From: Symbiodinium natans
Lineage: Eukaryota; Sar; Dinophyceae; Suessiales; Symbiodiniaceae
NCBI GenBank assembly: GCA_905221605.1
Contig: CAJNDS010000091.1
Coordinates: forward strand, 913,238-977,237
Direction: 5' to 3'
Length of the DNA: 64,000 nucleotides
Part shown: positions 53,986 to 63,481 of the stretch, piece by piece
Layout of the letters: the number at the start of each line of letters is the position of its first letter
Position numbering within the stretch: position 1 is the first letter of the stretch
Translations under genes and position numbers: made by a program
The notes under the pieces: model-generated
Databases searched by the model: none
What the model saw: the letters and a program-made list of their open reading frames with translations, nothing else
Told to the model about the DNA's origin: nothing

Positions 53986-54154
53986 TTTACCTCCTCTGGC
54001 ATGCCTTGGACGGAGATGGATGTTCAGTGGGAGCAGCTTTAGAAAACCGGCAGCTGTTTCAGCGTGCATTGCCGCGTTCTAAGTAGAACATGAAGCATGT
54101 TATCAAGCATCGGACAGAACAGGTATTCGGCAAGGATGCCCATTCTCCCGGGAT

Positions 54155-54376
54155 GTGTCTGTGTGTCTGTGTGCGTGTGTTATAGTACGGTTAGTGTCTA
54201 ATTCCTCACAACTGCACACAAGATCAAGTATCATTATGGAACAAGGAGAAGAAGGTTCTGTGAAGCTGCTCACTGGGGACCCTGAAGCACATCACGCTCG
54301 ACCGCAAAATGCATCAAATCTTGATTGCCTGCGAGGTAGAAGCTTGACACCTTTGGACAGCTGTAGCAGGATGTAG
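54155..54376 (+). CDS. Open frame in unique sequence, not recognised
   Basis: 73 codons including SSIIMEQGEEGSVKLLTG and ARPQNASNLDCLRG, ending at TAG. It lies in an array-free stretch of about 380 bp (53990-54370). It may be chance. Confidence 0.15.
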   Translation: MSVCLCACVIVRLVSNSSQLHTRSSIIMEQGEEGSVKLLTGDPEAHHARPQNASNLDCLRGRSLTPLDSCSRM

Positions 54377-54432
54377 CAAAAGACCCTATAAACCCAAAGC
54401 CCCCGCCCTTAAATCTGATTCTAGGAGCTAGT

Positions 54433-54450
54433 GGGGGGGGGGGGGGGGGG
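54433..54450 (+). repeat. G run
   Basis: Uninterrupted G tract next to a CCCTAAA array (54478-54532). Confidence 0.85.
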
Positions 54451-54772
54451 CAACGGATTGGAGCAGTTTGACCTCAAACCGTAAACCCTAACCCCTAACC
54501 CCTAAACCCTAAACCCTAAACCCTAAACCCTACACACGTGTGCAAGCCCTTTGGGGAATTTGTGGGAGACTTCAAATAGTCGGCCTCGGGACCACACCGG
54601 AAAATGGCTTCCGATGGCTCGGGAGGAGCTGGCTGCCTTTGCGGTTTAGGGTTTAGGGTTTTGGGTTTTGGCTTTTGGGTTTAGGGTTTCGGGCAACTCA
54701 AGTCTCTGACGCTCTGAAACCTCCCAGGTTTCAGGTTTAAGGGGTCTACGTATAGGCCTACTTAGAAGTACC

Positions 54773-54879
54773 TTGGGATGTTCTCCCTTATACCAACAGT
54801 CCTTTACAGGTATAATGGTACCTCCGGATCCCATTATAATCCCGATTCAGGACTGTTGGTATAAGGGGGTACATCCCAG
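54773..54879. mobile_element. Family-2 foldback element
   Basis: Ends TTGGGATGTTCTCCC and GGGGGTACATCCCAG; stem ACCAACAGTCC and GGACTGTTGGT. Flanks GAAGTACC and TAAGTACC match at 7 of 8, supporting an 8-bp duplication. Confidence 0.8.
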
Positions 54880-55126
54880 TAAGTACCCCTGAATCTTGAC
54901 TTGTTGGTTTGGGGCTTCAAGGAGTATTTTGCCTAAATAAGCCTGTCATGGTGTGAACCTTCCCAACGCTTAAAGGGCCTCTCCTTCTAAAGGGAGATAC
55001 AAATCCCTACCCTGGGTGTCGTCCAAGCATGGGTCTAGCCAAATTGAGCCCTAGGCCGTCAAGATGTCTACATCACAAACCCTAGTGAAGATCCGAAGAA
55101 CAAACGCTAGACCCCTAAACCGTATC

Positions 55127-55250
55127 TTGGGGTAGTTACATGCCTCCTGAATATGGGCCGTTCCAAAGGGGGCCCCTTTTCTACCCTGTACAACCCAAGG
55201 GGCCCATACTTCCGAAGCCTTTAAAGAAGGTACGGGGCCATATGACCCCT
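55127..55250 (+). mobile_element. Family-17 element without array
   Basis: CTTGGGGTAGTTACATG to GGGGCCATATGACCCC, with an inner AAAGGGGGCCCCTTTT palindrome and paired TATGGGCC and GGGGCCCATA. Confidence 0.6.
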
Positions 55251-55312
55251 AAACCCTAAACCCTAAACCCTAAACCCTGAACCCTAAACCCTGAACCCTG
55301 AACCCTAAAAAT
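55245..55312 (-). repeat. CCCTAAA/CCCTGAA array
   Basis: Abuts the right end of a family-17 element. Confidence 0.9.
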
Positions 55313-55432
55313 CCCTAAAAGGGATCAGATTAAGGACCCCTAAACCATAAAGCCTACCAGACCCCATCGGCCCAAGGCCTGGTAGTCAGTAACCCTAAAC
55401 ACTCAAAAGCTCAAACCCCAACGAAAACCCCC

Positions 55433-55540
55433 TAAACCCTAAACCCTAAACCCTAAACCCTAAACCCTAAACCCTAAACCCTAAACCCTAAACCCTAAAC
55501 CCTAAACCCTAAACCCTAAACCCTAAACCCTAAAGCCCAA
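55433..55540 (-). repeat. CCCTAAA array, 15 units
   Basis: Perfect heptamers. Confidence 0.97.
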
Positions 55541-55596
55541 GTTTCGGGTGTAGATTTTGGGGCTCAGGGTCTGGGGCCTTGAAGCCCGAAGCCCTA

Positions 55597-55712
55597 CAAG
55601 TAGGGGCCCCCTTACTATACTAACTTAAGGTGGTTATAACCTAAATAGGAAGACTTATAACCCAATTTAGGGCCTTTTATAACCCTACTTATAGCTAGGG
55701 GGCCCCTACTTG
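55597..55712. mobile_element. Family-1 foldback element, TA on both sides
   Basis: Terminal repeats as in the other copies, flanked by TA at both ends, as for Tc1/mariner-type insertions. Confidence 0.85.
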
Positions 55713-55714
55713 TA

Positions 55715-56570
55715 GCCTATCACCCCAACCCACCCGTAAACTGCATCAGGCTGCGATCAAGAAGGCCATGATGGCATCCCGGTAATCTCGCAGGATCTCG
55801 GACACTGAGGGGTTTAAGGGCTTTAGGGCTTCTAGGGCTTTAGGGCTTGTGGCTGTTTTTGTTTAAGGGTTTTAGGAATTGGGCCCGGGGGTTAGGGTTT
55901 GGGGTCTGCAGGCTTTAGAGCTATGGGGCTTTAAGGCGATAAGCGTTGTAGAGCTTTGAGAGTTGGGGTGCATCGCTTGGTGAGTGTAGGGCGACACTGC
56001 TTTCTGGTTCTTGTCTTGACTTTTGCTGGCCACAATCATTAACCACTCAGGTAAACCCGATTCGGGCCAAACCTGCTGCGAACCTACCTGCAACAAGTTC
56101 GACGCAGTTCGGCGCACCCCTCAAGGCTCGAAACCTTAAACCCTGAACCCTAAACCCTAAAGCCCTGAACCCTAAACCTTAAGGGCTCCTACACTCTAAC
56201 CCCAAAGTCCTTAGGGTTCATGGCCCAGCAAGGGTTCAGGGTTTAGGGTTCAAGGTTTAGGGTTTAGGGTTTAGGGTTTAAGACCTGATTTTGCCCAGGT
56301 CACATTGATCTGCCGGCTTGCGAGGACCTCTTCATGGAGGGTGTAGCAGGACATGACCTTGGCTTTTCTTACTAGTTCGCAGCCGGGAATGGGAGATGAG
56401 GTTGACTAACTTACCTTACCTCCGGCAACCCTAAACCCTAAACCCCAAACCCCAAACCCTACCCTTTTGAGGACACATTCTCATTCCCAAATTCCCTGCT
56501 GTGGGGGGTAGCCAGAATCTCGCCAGTGTGAGTGGAGGTGTCCGCCATGCCGGGTGCAAGCTCTGGGGGC
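55715..56570. other. Unique DNA with short arrays, no gene recognised
   Basis: GGGCTTTA units 55810-55870; TTTAGGG 56230-56282. A minus-strand frame at 55980-56117 (QVGSQQVWPESGLPEWL) might be an exon. Confidence 0.35.
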
Positions 56571-56571
56571 C

Positions 56572-56700
56572 CTAAACCCTAAACCCTAAACCCTAAACCC
56601 TAAACCCTAAACCCTAAACCCTAAACCCTAAACCCTAAACCCTAAACCCTAAAACTAAACCCGAAACCCTAAACCCGAAGCCCTAAACCCTTAACCTTAA
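56572..56700 (-). repeat. CCCTAAA array, 12 units, then CCCGAAA variants
   Basis: Perfect units to 56650. Confidence 0.95.
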
Positions 56701-56811
56701 CCTATACCCCAAACCTTAACCCTAAACTCAAACCCTAAAACGTAACCCTGGATTTCGTTTGATAACCTGCAAGTCGGCTTCCAGGTCCGGCTCCTTTAGT
56801 ACAGGGACGAA

Positions 56812-56955
56812 AGGAGGGACCCTTATAAGGGACCTATTGGGTTCTTTAGCGGCTTTTTGGGGCTACTTAGGTAGATAGGGACTATATAAGATATATATAG
56901 GGGTGATATAAGGGACTAAGATTAAGGGTTCCTTTTCGGAGTCCCTCCTTATTTC
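56812..56955 (-). mobile_element. Family-12 AT-rich element
   Basis: GGAGGGACCCTTATAAGG to GGGTTCCTTTTCGGAGTCCCTCC gives inverted GGAGGGAC ends. Reverse complement matches 16275-16435. Confidence 0.65.
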
Positions 56956-57299
56956 CCTTAATCTAGGCCAACCCTGATCAACAGCCCCCGAAACCAACAA
57001 CAAACACCTAATAAAAGGGGTCGGAAGAATTACGACTAGTACTCCCTTACGGTCTCTCTATTAGTATACTATTAATTAAAACCCCCCAAAACCCTATTCT
57101 GATTATTAAGGCCCCTATACTACACGCCAAGCCCTCAACCCTAGAAGCCCTCAATCCTATAAGCCCTCACTCGTATAGAGCCCCCACTGCCATATACCCC
57201 TCAAACCTACCATCAACCCCCTAAACCCTAAGTCCCCAAAAACTTATAAACCACATACACCTTAGAAATTCTAGAAACCCCTCTACAGCCTAAACTCGA

Positions 57300-57450
57300 C
57301 AAACCCACAAAACTACAAGCCCTAAACCCTGCAAACCCTAAACCCAAAAGCCTACACCCTAAACCCTACACCCTAAACCCTACACCCTAAACCCTAAACC
57401 CAAACCCTAAACCCTAAACCCTAAACCCCAAACCCCAAACCCTAAACCCT
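57300..57450 (-). repeat. CCCTAAA array with CCCTACA units
   Basis: ACCCTACACCCTAA unit recurs three times. Confidence 0.9.
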
Positions 57451-57532
57451 AAGCCCCACATCCCCCGCCCCCAGACATCGACAAGCTGAGCTCGCGGCCC
57501 GGCCCTGTGGCCTCCACAGGTGGTCTACTTTT

Positions 57533-57600
57533 GTTTAGGGTTTAGGGTTTAGGGTTTAGGGTTTAGGGTTTAGGGTTTAGGGTTTAGGGTTTGGGACTCT
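57533..57600 (+). repeat. TTTAGGG array, 9 units
   Basis: Head to head with the preceding array across an 80-bp island. Confidence 0.95.
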
Positions 57601-58636
57601 TGGGGGGTTTAGGGTTTAAGGGTTTCTTAGGGGCTTGAGGGGCTTTAGGGCGTTTAGGGTTTTAGGGGCTTTCGGATGTTTAGGGTTTTGGGTTTAGGGG
57701 CTTGCCCTTTGAGGGGCTGTTGAAGGGTTTTAATTTGGGATTTTAAGGTCTTTAGTGCTTACAGGGTTCAAGGCGGTTTGGGGTATTGTGACAGCAGGGT
57801 CTAGGGTTTCGGGAAGGGACAAGGCTGGAGGGTATTAGGCTTAAGTGCTTTGCTTTGAGGCATGGGCTTGCATACAGTGCGTGGTTCTTGTTCTTTGCGG
57901 GGTTCCTTATGATGATTCTCTTACATATTCCCTTAAAAAGGTCGGTTGTTTGGGCTACACGTAGGGTTTAGGGATTTAGGGGTTTGGGGTTTTGGGGATC
58001 GTGGACCTAAGCGCTGCACCCCAAACCCCAAACATACCACATTGCACTGTGCACACGAGGGTCCGAAGATTTCAGATGATGGCCTACATGGCTACCAGTG
58101 CCCCCCCTATTCTCTAAGCTCTACCTGGGGCTCCCTTTACCTACTGAGTTGCGTCTTATCTTTAGGGAGAGTTCTGGCCCACCATTTTGTAGGGATTGGG
58201 AGTCACCGGTCAGCTGCGTGCCGCGAGATGTCGCCGAGTTTCCGAGACCGGCCAGAGGCTATGTCAGCCACAAAATGCCCTCATGTACCGCAGTGGTCAT
58301 GAAGCGCCCTGGAACCCTAAACCAACCTAAACCCTAAACCCTAACCCCTAAATCCTAAACCCTTAACCCTAAACCCCTAAACCCCTAAACCCCTAAGCCC
58401 TTAACCCCTAAACCGGGGTGGTCTCCAGCAAGGTGAAGCCAGCTCTCTTGCAGACCGGCGTAGTATTTAGGGCGGTTCGGGCTCATGTCGGTGCTTCGGG
58501 TTCAGGGTTCAGGGCTCAGGGCTCAGGGTTTAGGGTTCAGGGTTTAGGGTTGAGGGTTCAGGGTTAGGGGTGTATAGACAGGCTTTGGGATTCTCTGGTG
58601 AGAGTTTTGGGGTAGAGCGCGGAATGCCCAGAGGTC
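57601..58636. other. Degenerate G-rich units and unique DNA
   Basis: TTTAGGG-like to 57830; 57946-58310 is open in two frames (HFVGIGSHRSAACREMSP) but unrecognised; CCCTAAA-like 58315-58415; GGGTTCA-like 58495-58570. Confidence 0.35.
58124..58147 (+). mobile_element. Family-8 fragment
   Basis: TACCTGGGGCTCCCTTTACC matches one terminal arm; no second arm found. Confidence 0.4.
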
Positions 58637-58927
58637 TCACACGCGCCGTCGCACGATAGGAAAAAGCCTGGAACCTATTCTCGACACCCCGGAGAGAGCT
58701 CGAAACTGCCTGTAGAACTGACTGTTGATCACGTTGTTGTAATACCTGAGCGCGAAAGTCATGCGCATCCAGGAGATAAGGTTAGTTACGCTGGACTGAA
58801 ATGATGGATTAAAATCGCCCCAAATTCCAAGGGTGGCAAGTAATAACACGATGTGCTCTTGGAAGATGAAACTCCCCGCTCTCTCACCACAATATAGATA
58901 TATTCGCAATCTGTTGTTAAGCCCCAT
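58637..58927 (-). CDS. Small ORF of 96 codons in an AT-richer pocket
   Basis: A complete ATG-to-TGA frame with content such as EHIVLLLATLGIWGDF, and RYYNNVINSQFYRQF. Composition is balanced rather than low-complexity, unlike most frames here. It follows another small ORF (58948-59166) on the same strand after 20 bp. Neither is recognised; they may be exons of one gene or remnants of a transferred segment. Confidence 0.3.
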   Translation of the reverse strand: MGLNNRLRIYLYCGERAGSFIFQEHIVLLLATLGIWGDFNPSFQSSVTNLISWMRMTFALRYYNNVINSQFYRQFRALSGVSRIGSRLFPIVRRRV

Positions 58928-58947
58928 TCATTCACGGCCATTCCTGA

Positions 58948-59166
58948 TCACGACGCTTTACCGCTAGAATCTTGGATGACTTCATTCCTTGAGGTTTCTT
59001 CATGGTAGTAATTGCTTACATGCTGCAGCATTGTATCTCTCAAGCAACAACAAGTCTCTAGGGAAGGATAGGGACATGAAAGTCCCATGTTCTTCAGGTT
59101 TGTTGCAAAATGACAAATCAAGTGAACGATGTCCTGCATTGATTTCTCATATTGTTGTTTGGTCAA
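58948..59166 (-). CDS. Small ORF of 72 codons next to the previous one
   Basis: Starts at TTG after an in-frame TAA, so the beginning is probably a splice site or a non-AUG artefact. It reads TKQQYEKSMQDIVHLICH, then LETCCCLRDTMLQHVSNYY and ends in SSGKAS. Amphipathic and not low-complexity. No family recognised. No TTTAGGG units lie between 58620 and 59175. Confidence 0.28.
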   Translation of the reverse strand: MTKQQYEKSMQDIVHLICHFATNLKNMGLSCPYPSLETCCCLRDTMLQHVSNYYHEETSRNEVIQDSSGKAS

Positions 59167-59169
59167 GGC

Positions 59170-59963
59170 TTAATGGGCCCTAAACCCTAAACCCTCAACA
59201 TGAAATCCTAAACCCTAAACCCTAAACCCTACACCCTAAACCCTAAGCCCCGAACACGTTTGGTGTGGAGAGTTGGTGCTGGACCTCCATGGCGAACTAG
59301 CAATCTGATTGTAGGGATCTCGTGCGCGAGTTCGAATCTTCAGGATGTGGGGGGGGGGGGGGGGTTCCGAAATCTTGGGGTACCCTTTTTGGGTCCTGTT
59401 AAGGGGAGTCTATTGTATTTGGGACATAAAAGGGCTATCCCTATTTTGGGAATTGCCTGGTTTCGGGTTGAGGTTAAACCCCACAGACCCGAAACCAAAA
59501 TCCAGAGTTTAGGGTTTAGGGTCTAGGGTTCCCTAACAAGGCTCCATGAGGATGTGTGCCACCATGATTCGCGTAGGGGCGCTCTGCGTTGGTTGCGTTC
59601 GCAGGGGTCTCCGACCTGCACAGGATACTTAGGGTCTAGGGTTTAGGGTTTAGGGTTTGGGGCTAGGGTTTAGGGTTGAGGGATGTTCCCCTTCAAGTAA
59701 CTTTCTAGAGGATTTAAAGCAAAGGCGCGTGATCCTGACCATAACCTATTGTGACAAGTGTGATTAGGATAAGCCCGAGACCCTGTGACATGAGGCTCTA
59801 ATCCCTACTACCGCATTATCCAGAAAAAACGACCCTAAACCCTAAACCCTAAACCCTCAACCCTAAACCCTAGGATTAGTCCCGCACCCTAACTAGGCCT
59901 ACCAGGCTGCCCCTTTGCCCCCGAGGCTGATCCATTCCATTGTCCACGCATCAGCACTTTCCC

Positions 59964-59994
<31 letters not shown>

Positions 59995-60700
59995 AAAAAA
60001 AGGGAGCCCCGACAATTTCGGGGCTTAGGACGGTTTAGGGTTGAGGGTTGAGGGTTGAGGGTTGAGGGTTTAGGGATTAGGGCTTCGGGTTCATGTTACC
60101 GCGCTCGCGCTCAAAAACTCGGCCGCCGTGCTCTTTGTTTAGCTGCTCCCAATTTACAGTCTACCCTCTTTAAATTACCTTAAACCCTAAACCCTAAACC
60201 CTAAACCCTAAACCCTGAACCCTAAACCCTAGCCCCACACACTCCGCGAGCCTGTGGAACTGGAGAAGCAGCGTGTAGGTGCCGCGAACCATCCTCAGTG
60301 CTCGCGAAGGCTTGAATACGTGCTTGGGTCTTTTGCCCAAGCCCTGAACCAACCGTAGTCCCGAAACCCCAAACCCAAAAGCCTAATGCTTTGTAGGATG
60401 TGGGTGTTCTGATGTTATTAGGGGTTCAGGGTTTAGCCTTCGGTAACCTACGCAGAGAACCCTAAACCCTGAACCCTAAACCCTAAACCCTAACCTCGCT
60501 CTCAAAGAGGGGGTGCGAAAGCATGTTTCAGGCGGCTCAAGCCTTCTTGCCGGTGTAGGTCCTCTGCCGGGATCCCCCCCCCCCCCCCCCCCCCCGCCAC
60601 GAACCAATCTTGAAGAAAGCCGGGGGGGAGGGGGGGGGGGGGGGGGATGATTTTAGGGTTTAGGGTTAGGGTTTGGGTTTAGGGTTTTTGGCGTTTAGAG
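59170..60700. repeat. Short arrays and homopolymers
   Basis: CCCTAAA 59175-59250, 59830-59872, 60180-60232 and 60460-60495; TTTAGGG 59640-59685; GGGTTGA block 60036-60075; G run 59348-59362; C run of 24 then A run of 17 at 59961-60001; C run 60574-60595; G run 60622-60646. Confidence 0.7.
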
Positions 60701-60836
60701 CCGGTTTTCGTCCAGGGACGGCAGCTGCTGTCTGGCACCTTCCGGTTGCCGCGTTCCAACACGATGACATAAGGCCATCACTGAGACATCCTCATGCACA
60801 TCGTCGCGAAACCCCAACCCCAAAAACCCAGTGAGG

Positions 60837-60926
60837 TTTAGGGTTTAGGGTTTAGGGTTTAGGGTTTAGGGTTTAGGGTTTAGGGTTTAGGGTTTAGGGT
60901 TTAGGGTTTAGGGTTTAGGGTTTAGG
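60837..60926 (+). repeat. TTTAGGG array, 13 units, absent from copy B
   Basis: Lies between CCCAGTGAGG and GAGCTGACG. The matching place in copy B (about 63179-63200) reads CCCAGCGAGGAGAGGTGAG with no array. Confidence 0.92.
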
Positions 60927-61035
60927 GGAGCTGACGACTTGAAGAAGGAACCTCGAGGCAATCTTGTTGCAGGGCTTGAATTTCAAAACGTGCGACTACA
61001 ACAAGAGGGGTTCAGGGTTTCGGGTTCAGGGTTTA

Positions 61036-61159
61036 CAAGTAGGGCCCCCCCCCCCTACTATACTAACTTTACTTAAGGGAGTTATAACCTAAATAGGAAG
61101 ACTTATCACCCAATTTAGGGACTTTATAGCCCTACTTACAACTCGGGGGCCCCTACTTG
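61036..61159 (+). mobile_element. Family-1 foldback element in duplicated segment A
   Basis: TA flanks on both sides. The left arm has a C run in place of GGGGCC. It occupies the same place as the copy at 63363-63481 but in the opposite orientation. Confidence 0.85.
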
Positions 61160-61691
61160 TAGGCGTAGGGGTTTCGGGTCTAAGGGTTCTGGGAGTCGTG
61201 GGGTGGATAAGCTCAATCACAGTTTCGGTTTCCGTGGTTTTGCAGTCGATGTCGAGCAAGCCTAAACCCTGAACCCGAAGGGTTTAAGGTCTAGGGCGGG
61301 GTTTAGGCTTTAGGGTCTAGGGTCTAGGGTTTAGGGTTTAGGGCTTAGGGTACCCTAAGGGTTCCGGGATGAATTAAAATAACTGAGTTCGGGTCTGTCG
61401 ATGCTAGTGGTGCTTGGGGGTTGTGCGCTCAGAAGAGATCACGGGGATCTTCGGTGAGCTTAAAAAGATGTGAAGCCGCCAAGATGTGTAGACGCAGTGT
61501 TTAGGGTTTAGTTTGGAGCTTAGGGTTCAGGGTTACATATGTATGACATCACAAGCATCTACGGCGGACGCTTCAATCGGACCAGTGGGTAGCATCGTCA
61601 AAGGACACTGCTATCCTCTTCCATGTACTGTGCAAGGGCTAAACCGGCATCGTAGCTCCGGTCAGACCCGCGGACGAAGGACAGCGCCAAA

Positions 61692-61949
61692 TTGAAAGTT
61701 GCGGTGAGGCGGCAGCTGTCAAATTGCAACATCGAGGTACATGCTGCGACACTGCCTTGCCATCACCTGCCAAAGAAAAACCCATGTTGCTTGTGCTCAG
61801 CCCGCCCGAAGCTGGCACAAGAGACATCTAGCTGTCACATTCCTGCGTGCAGCACAATTTTGCCAGGGACTGGACCCACCATGCCACAACTACCATGCCA
61901 CAACTCACAATATGACCCGCTCACATGGTGGTTTAGGGTTCAGGGTTGA
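61692..61949 (+). CDS. Open frame rich in Cys and His, not recognised
   Basis: Reads NIEVHAATLPCHHLP, then CCLCSARPKLAQE and CHIPACST. The plus and minus strands are both open for part of it, so strand is uncertain. Confidence 0.15.
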   Translation: MKVAVRRQLSNCNIEVHAATLPCHHLPKKNPCCLCSARPKLAQETSSCHIPACSTILPGTGPTMPQLPCHNSQYDPLTWWFRVQG

Positions 61950-62176
61950 GGGTTAGGGGTGCTGACAGAAGGCTTCGTCCAAGGGTGTTAGTCCTGTAAA
62001 CTGAGCCTTTCCTGGGGTTGAGGAAGCTGTCTGGGCCTTGTGCAGGTTGCGTTTGGCATTGCTTTGGGCCCGCTTAACAGGGACCTCCCCAAAAAGACCC
62101 TAATTGAGCGAGCCACCCACAGAAATTGGCGTCGACTGAAGGTAAGCGCAAGCACAGGTAGGACGTGACCATACCC

Positions 62177-62362
62177 CTACTCTGCCCCCCCCCCCCCTAC
62201 CCCCTTTTCTAAGTAAGGGCTCGGTTTTGGCTTGGCAGCGTTTGTCATGTTCATGTCGATGTAATCGAAGTTGGGTTCGCAGTATACGACAGAACAACGT
62301 CCTCTAGGTCCCCATCTACGAACCAGGAAGGCATCAAGAATGAAAAGCCCAGAAGTCAAACT
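62177..62362 (-). CDS. Candidate exon, not recognised
   Basis: Open after a TAG near 62363. It reads TSGLFILDAFLVRRWGPRG, CSVVYCEPNFDYIDMNM and then TNAAKPKPSPYLEKG before a poly-G tract. The region is free of arrays and the residues look protein-like. No family assigned. Confidence 0.25.
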   Translation of the reverse strand, partial: SLTSGLFILDAFLVRRWGPRGRCSVVYCEPNFDYIDMNMTNAAKPKPSPYLEKGVGGGGAE

Positions 62363-62611
62363 CTGCTACACATGAGGGTCTCAGAGGTTTCCCTACTACC
62401 ACCCCTCTGTACTACCCCCCCCCCCCCTGGGTTCCCCCCTTAAATAACCTTCGTAAGTCTTAATTGTCACTAGAAATGCCAGTCCCATGGGCGCTTGACA
62501 GCTGCTGCAGCCTGTGCCGTGGAGGTTGATCTACTGGCGTTGCCTAGCATGCTGGCAACGACACCAAGCTGAACTGGTAGTTAAGATTGTGAGGTTCCTA
62601 GTGCCACGGCT

Positions 62612-62839
62612 TCACAAGCTTCTTGGAACTAACAACGCCAGAAGACTAGCCCGCTGCAAATGATTTCTAAATACGATCCTCTTCAAACCAGTCAGGGAAA
62701 ATACAAAACACCACAAAGTCCTGCCTAGCTTAACAGAACTCAGCTGCACAAAGTCGTTGCCAGCCATCCACAACTCTCCGTGAGCTTGTGACACACCGTC
62801 CGAAAATATTGATAGGCCAGTGGTACGACGAGACAACAC
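62612..62839 (-). CDS. Candidate exon, not recognised
   Basis: Open frame with GVSQAHGELWMAGNDFVQL followed by a hydrophobic stretch (TLWCFVFSLTG). Array-free region. Other frames are closed more often here than elsewhere, which slightly favours coding. Confidence 0.2.
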   Translation of the reverse strand: MLSRRTTGLSIFSDGVSQAHGELWMAGNDFVQLSSVKLGRTLWCFVFSLTGLKRIVFRNHLQRASLLALLVPRSL

Positions 62840-62898
62840 AAGTAGACGCTTGCAACTGAGAATGCAGGGTTTAGGGTTCAGGACTTAGGTATTAAGGT

Positions 62899-62992
62899 TG
62901 ACCGTCCATGTACCGAAACAGGGTATACCTGATCTTCAAGACACCTCCCGCAGGGAATCTCAGTACATACTACTGAGGTACATGGACCTTCC
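62899..62992. mobile_element. Family-9 foldback element
   Basis: ACCGTCCATGTACC and GGTACATGGACCTTC at the ends. It lies immediately left of duplicated segment B. Confidence 0.65.
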
Positions 62993-63024
62993 TCGGTTTT
63001 CGTCCAGGGACTGCAGAAGTCTGG

Positions 63025-63062
63025 CCCTAAACCCTAAACCCTAAACCCTAAACCCTAAACCC
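63025..63062 (-). repeat. CCCTAAA array, 5 units, absent from copy A
   Basis: CTGG flanks it at 63021-63024 and 63062-63065; copy A has a single CTGG (60732-60735) and no array. Confidence 0.9.
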
Positions 63063-63362
63063 TGGCACTAAGAGGCGCTAGTTGGCCTCATGCGGGACTG
63101 CCGTGTTCCAACACGATGACATAAGATCATCACTGAGACATCCTCATGCACATCGTCGCGAAACCCCAACCCCAAAGGCCCAGCGAGGAGAGGTGAGCTG
63201 ATGGCTTAAAAAAGAAACCTCTAGGGGGGTTTTTGCAGGGCCTAATTTTTCAAAAACGGGCGACGGAGTGCTGGTGCTTGCAAGAAGAGGGGTTTAGGGT
63301 TCAGGGTTTTTAGGGTTTAGGGTTTAGGGTTTAGGGTTTAGGCTTTTAGGGTTTAGGGTCTA

Positions 63363-63481
63363 CAAGTAGGGGCCCCTAGTTATAAGTAGGGTTATAAAGG
63401 CCCTACATTGGGTTATAAGTCTTCCAATGTAGGTTACAACTCCCTTAAGTAAAGTTAGTGTAGAAAGGAGGCCCCTACTTG
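63363..63481 (-). mobile_element. Family-1 foldback element in duplicated segment B, inverted
   Basis: CAAGTAGGGGCCCCTAG and GGAGGCCCCTACTTG; flanks TA and CA. The internal sequence runs opposite to the copy in segment A. Confidence 0.85.

Larger units (their letters stand above)
60702..61622 (+). repeat. Segmental duplication, copy A
   Basis: Shares long blocks with 62994-64000: CCAACACGATGACATAAG, GACATCCTCATGCACATCG, CTGTCGATGTCGAGCA, GATCACGGGGATCTTCGG and CATCTACGGCGGACGCTTC, in the same order. Differences concentrate in array content and one inverted family-1 element. Confidence 0.9.
61623..62898. other. Array-free stretch between the duplicated segments
   Basis: About 1.2 kb with almost no TTTAGGG units. 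Holds the weak coding candidates listed separately, and C runs at 62187-62199 and 62416-62427. Confidence 0.45.

Noticed and set aside
59315-59345. tRNA-like GAGTTCGAATC box
   Set aside because: The T-stem does not pair beyond three positions and no acceptor stem or anticodon arm can be drawn.
59683-59700. Family-2 element at GATGTTCCCCTTC
   Set aside because: One short arm only; could be chance.
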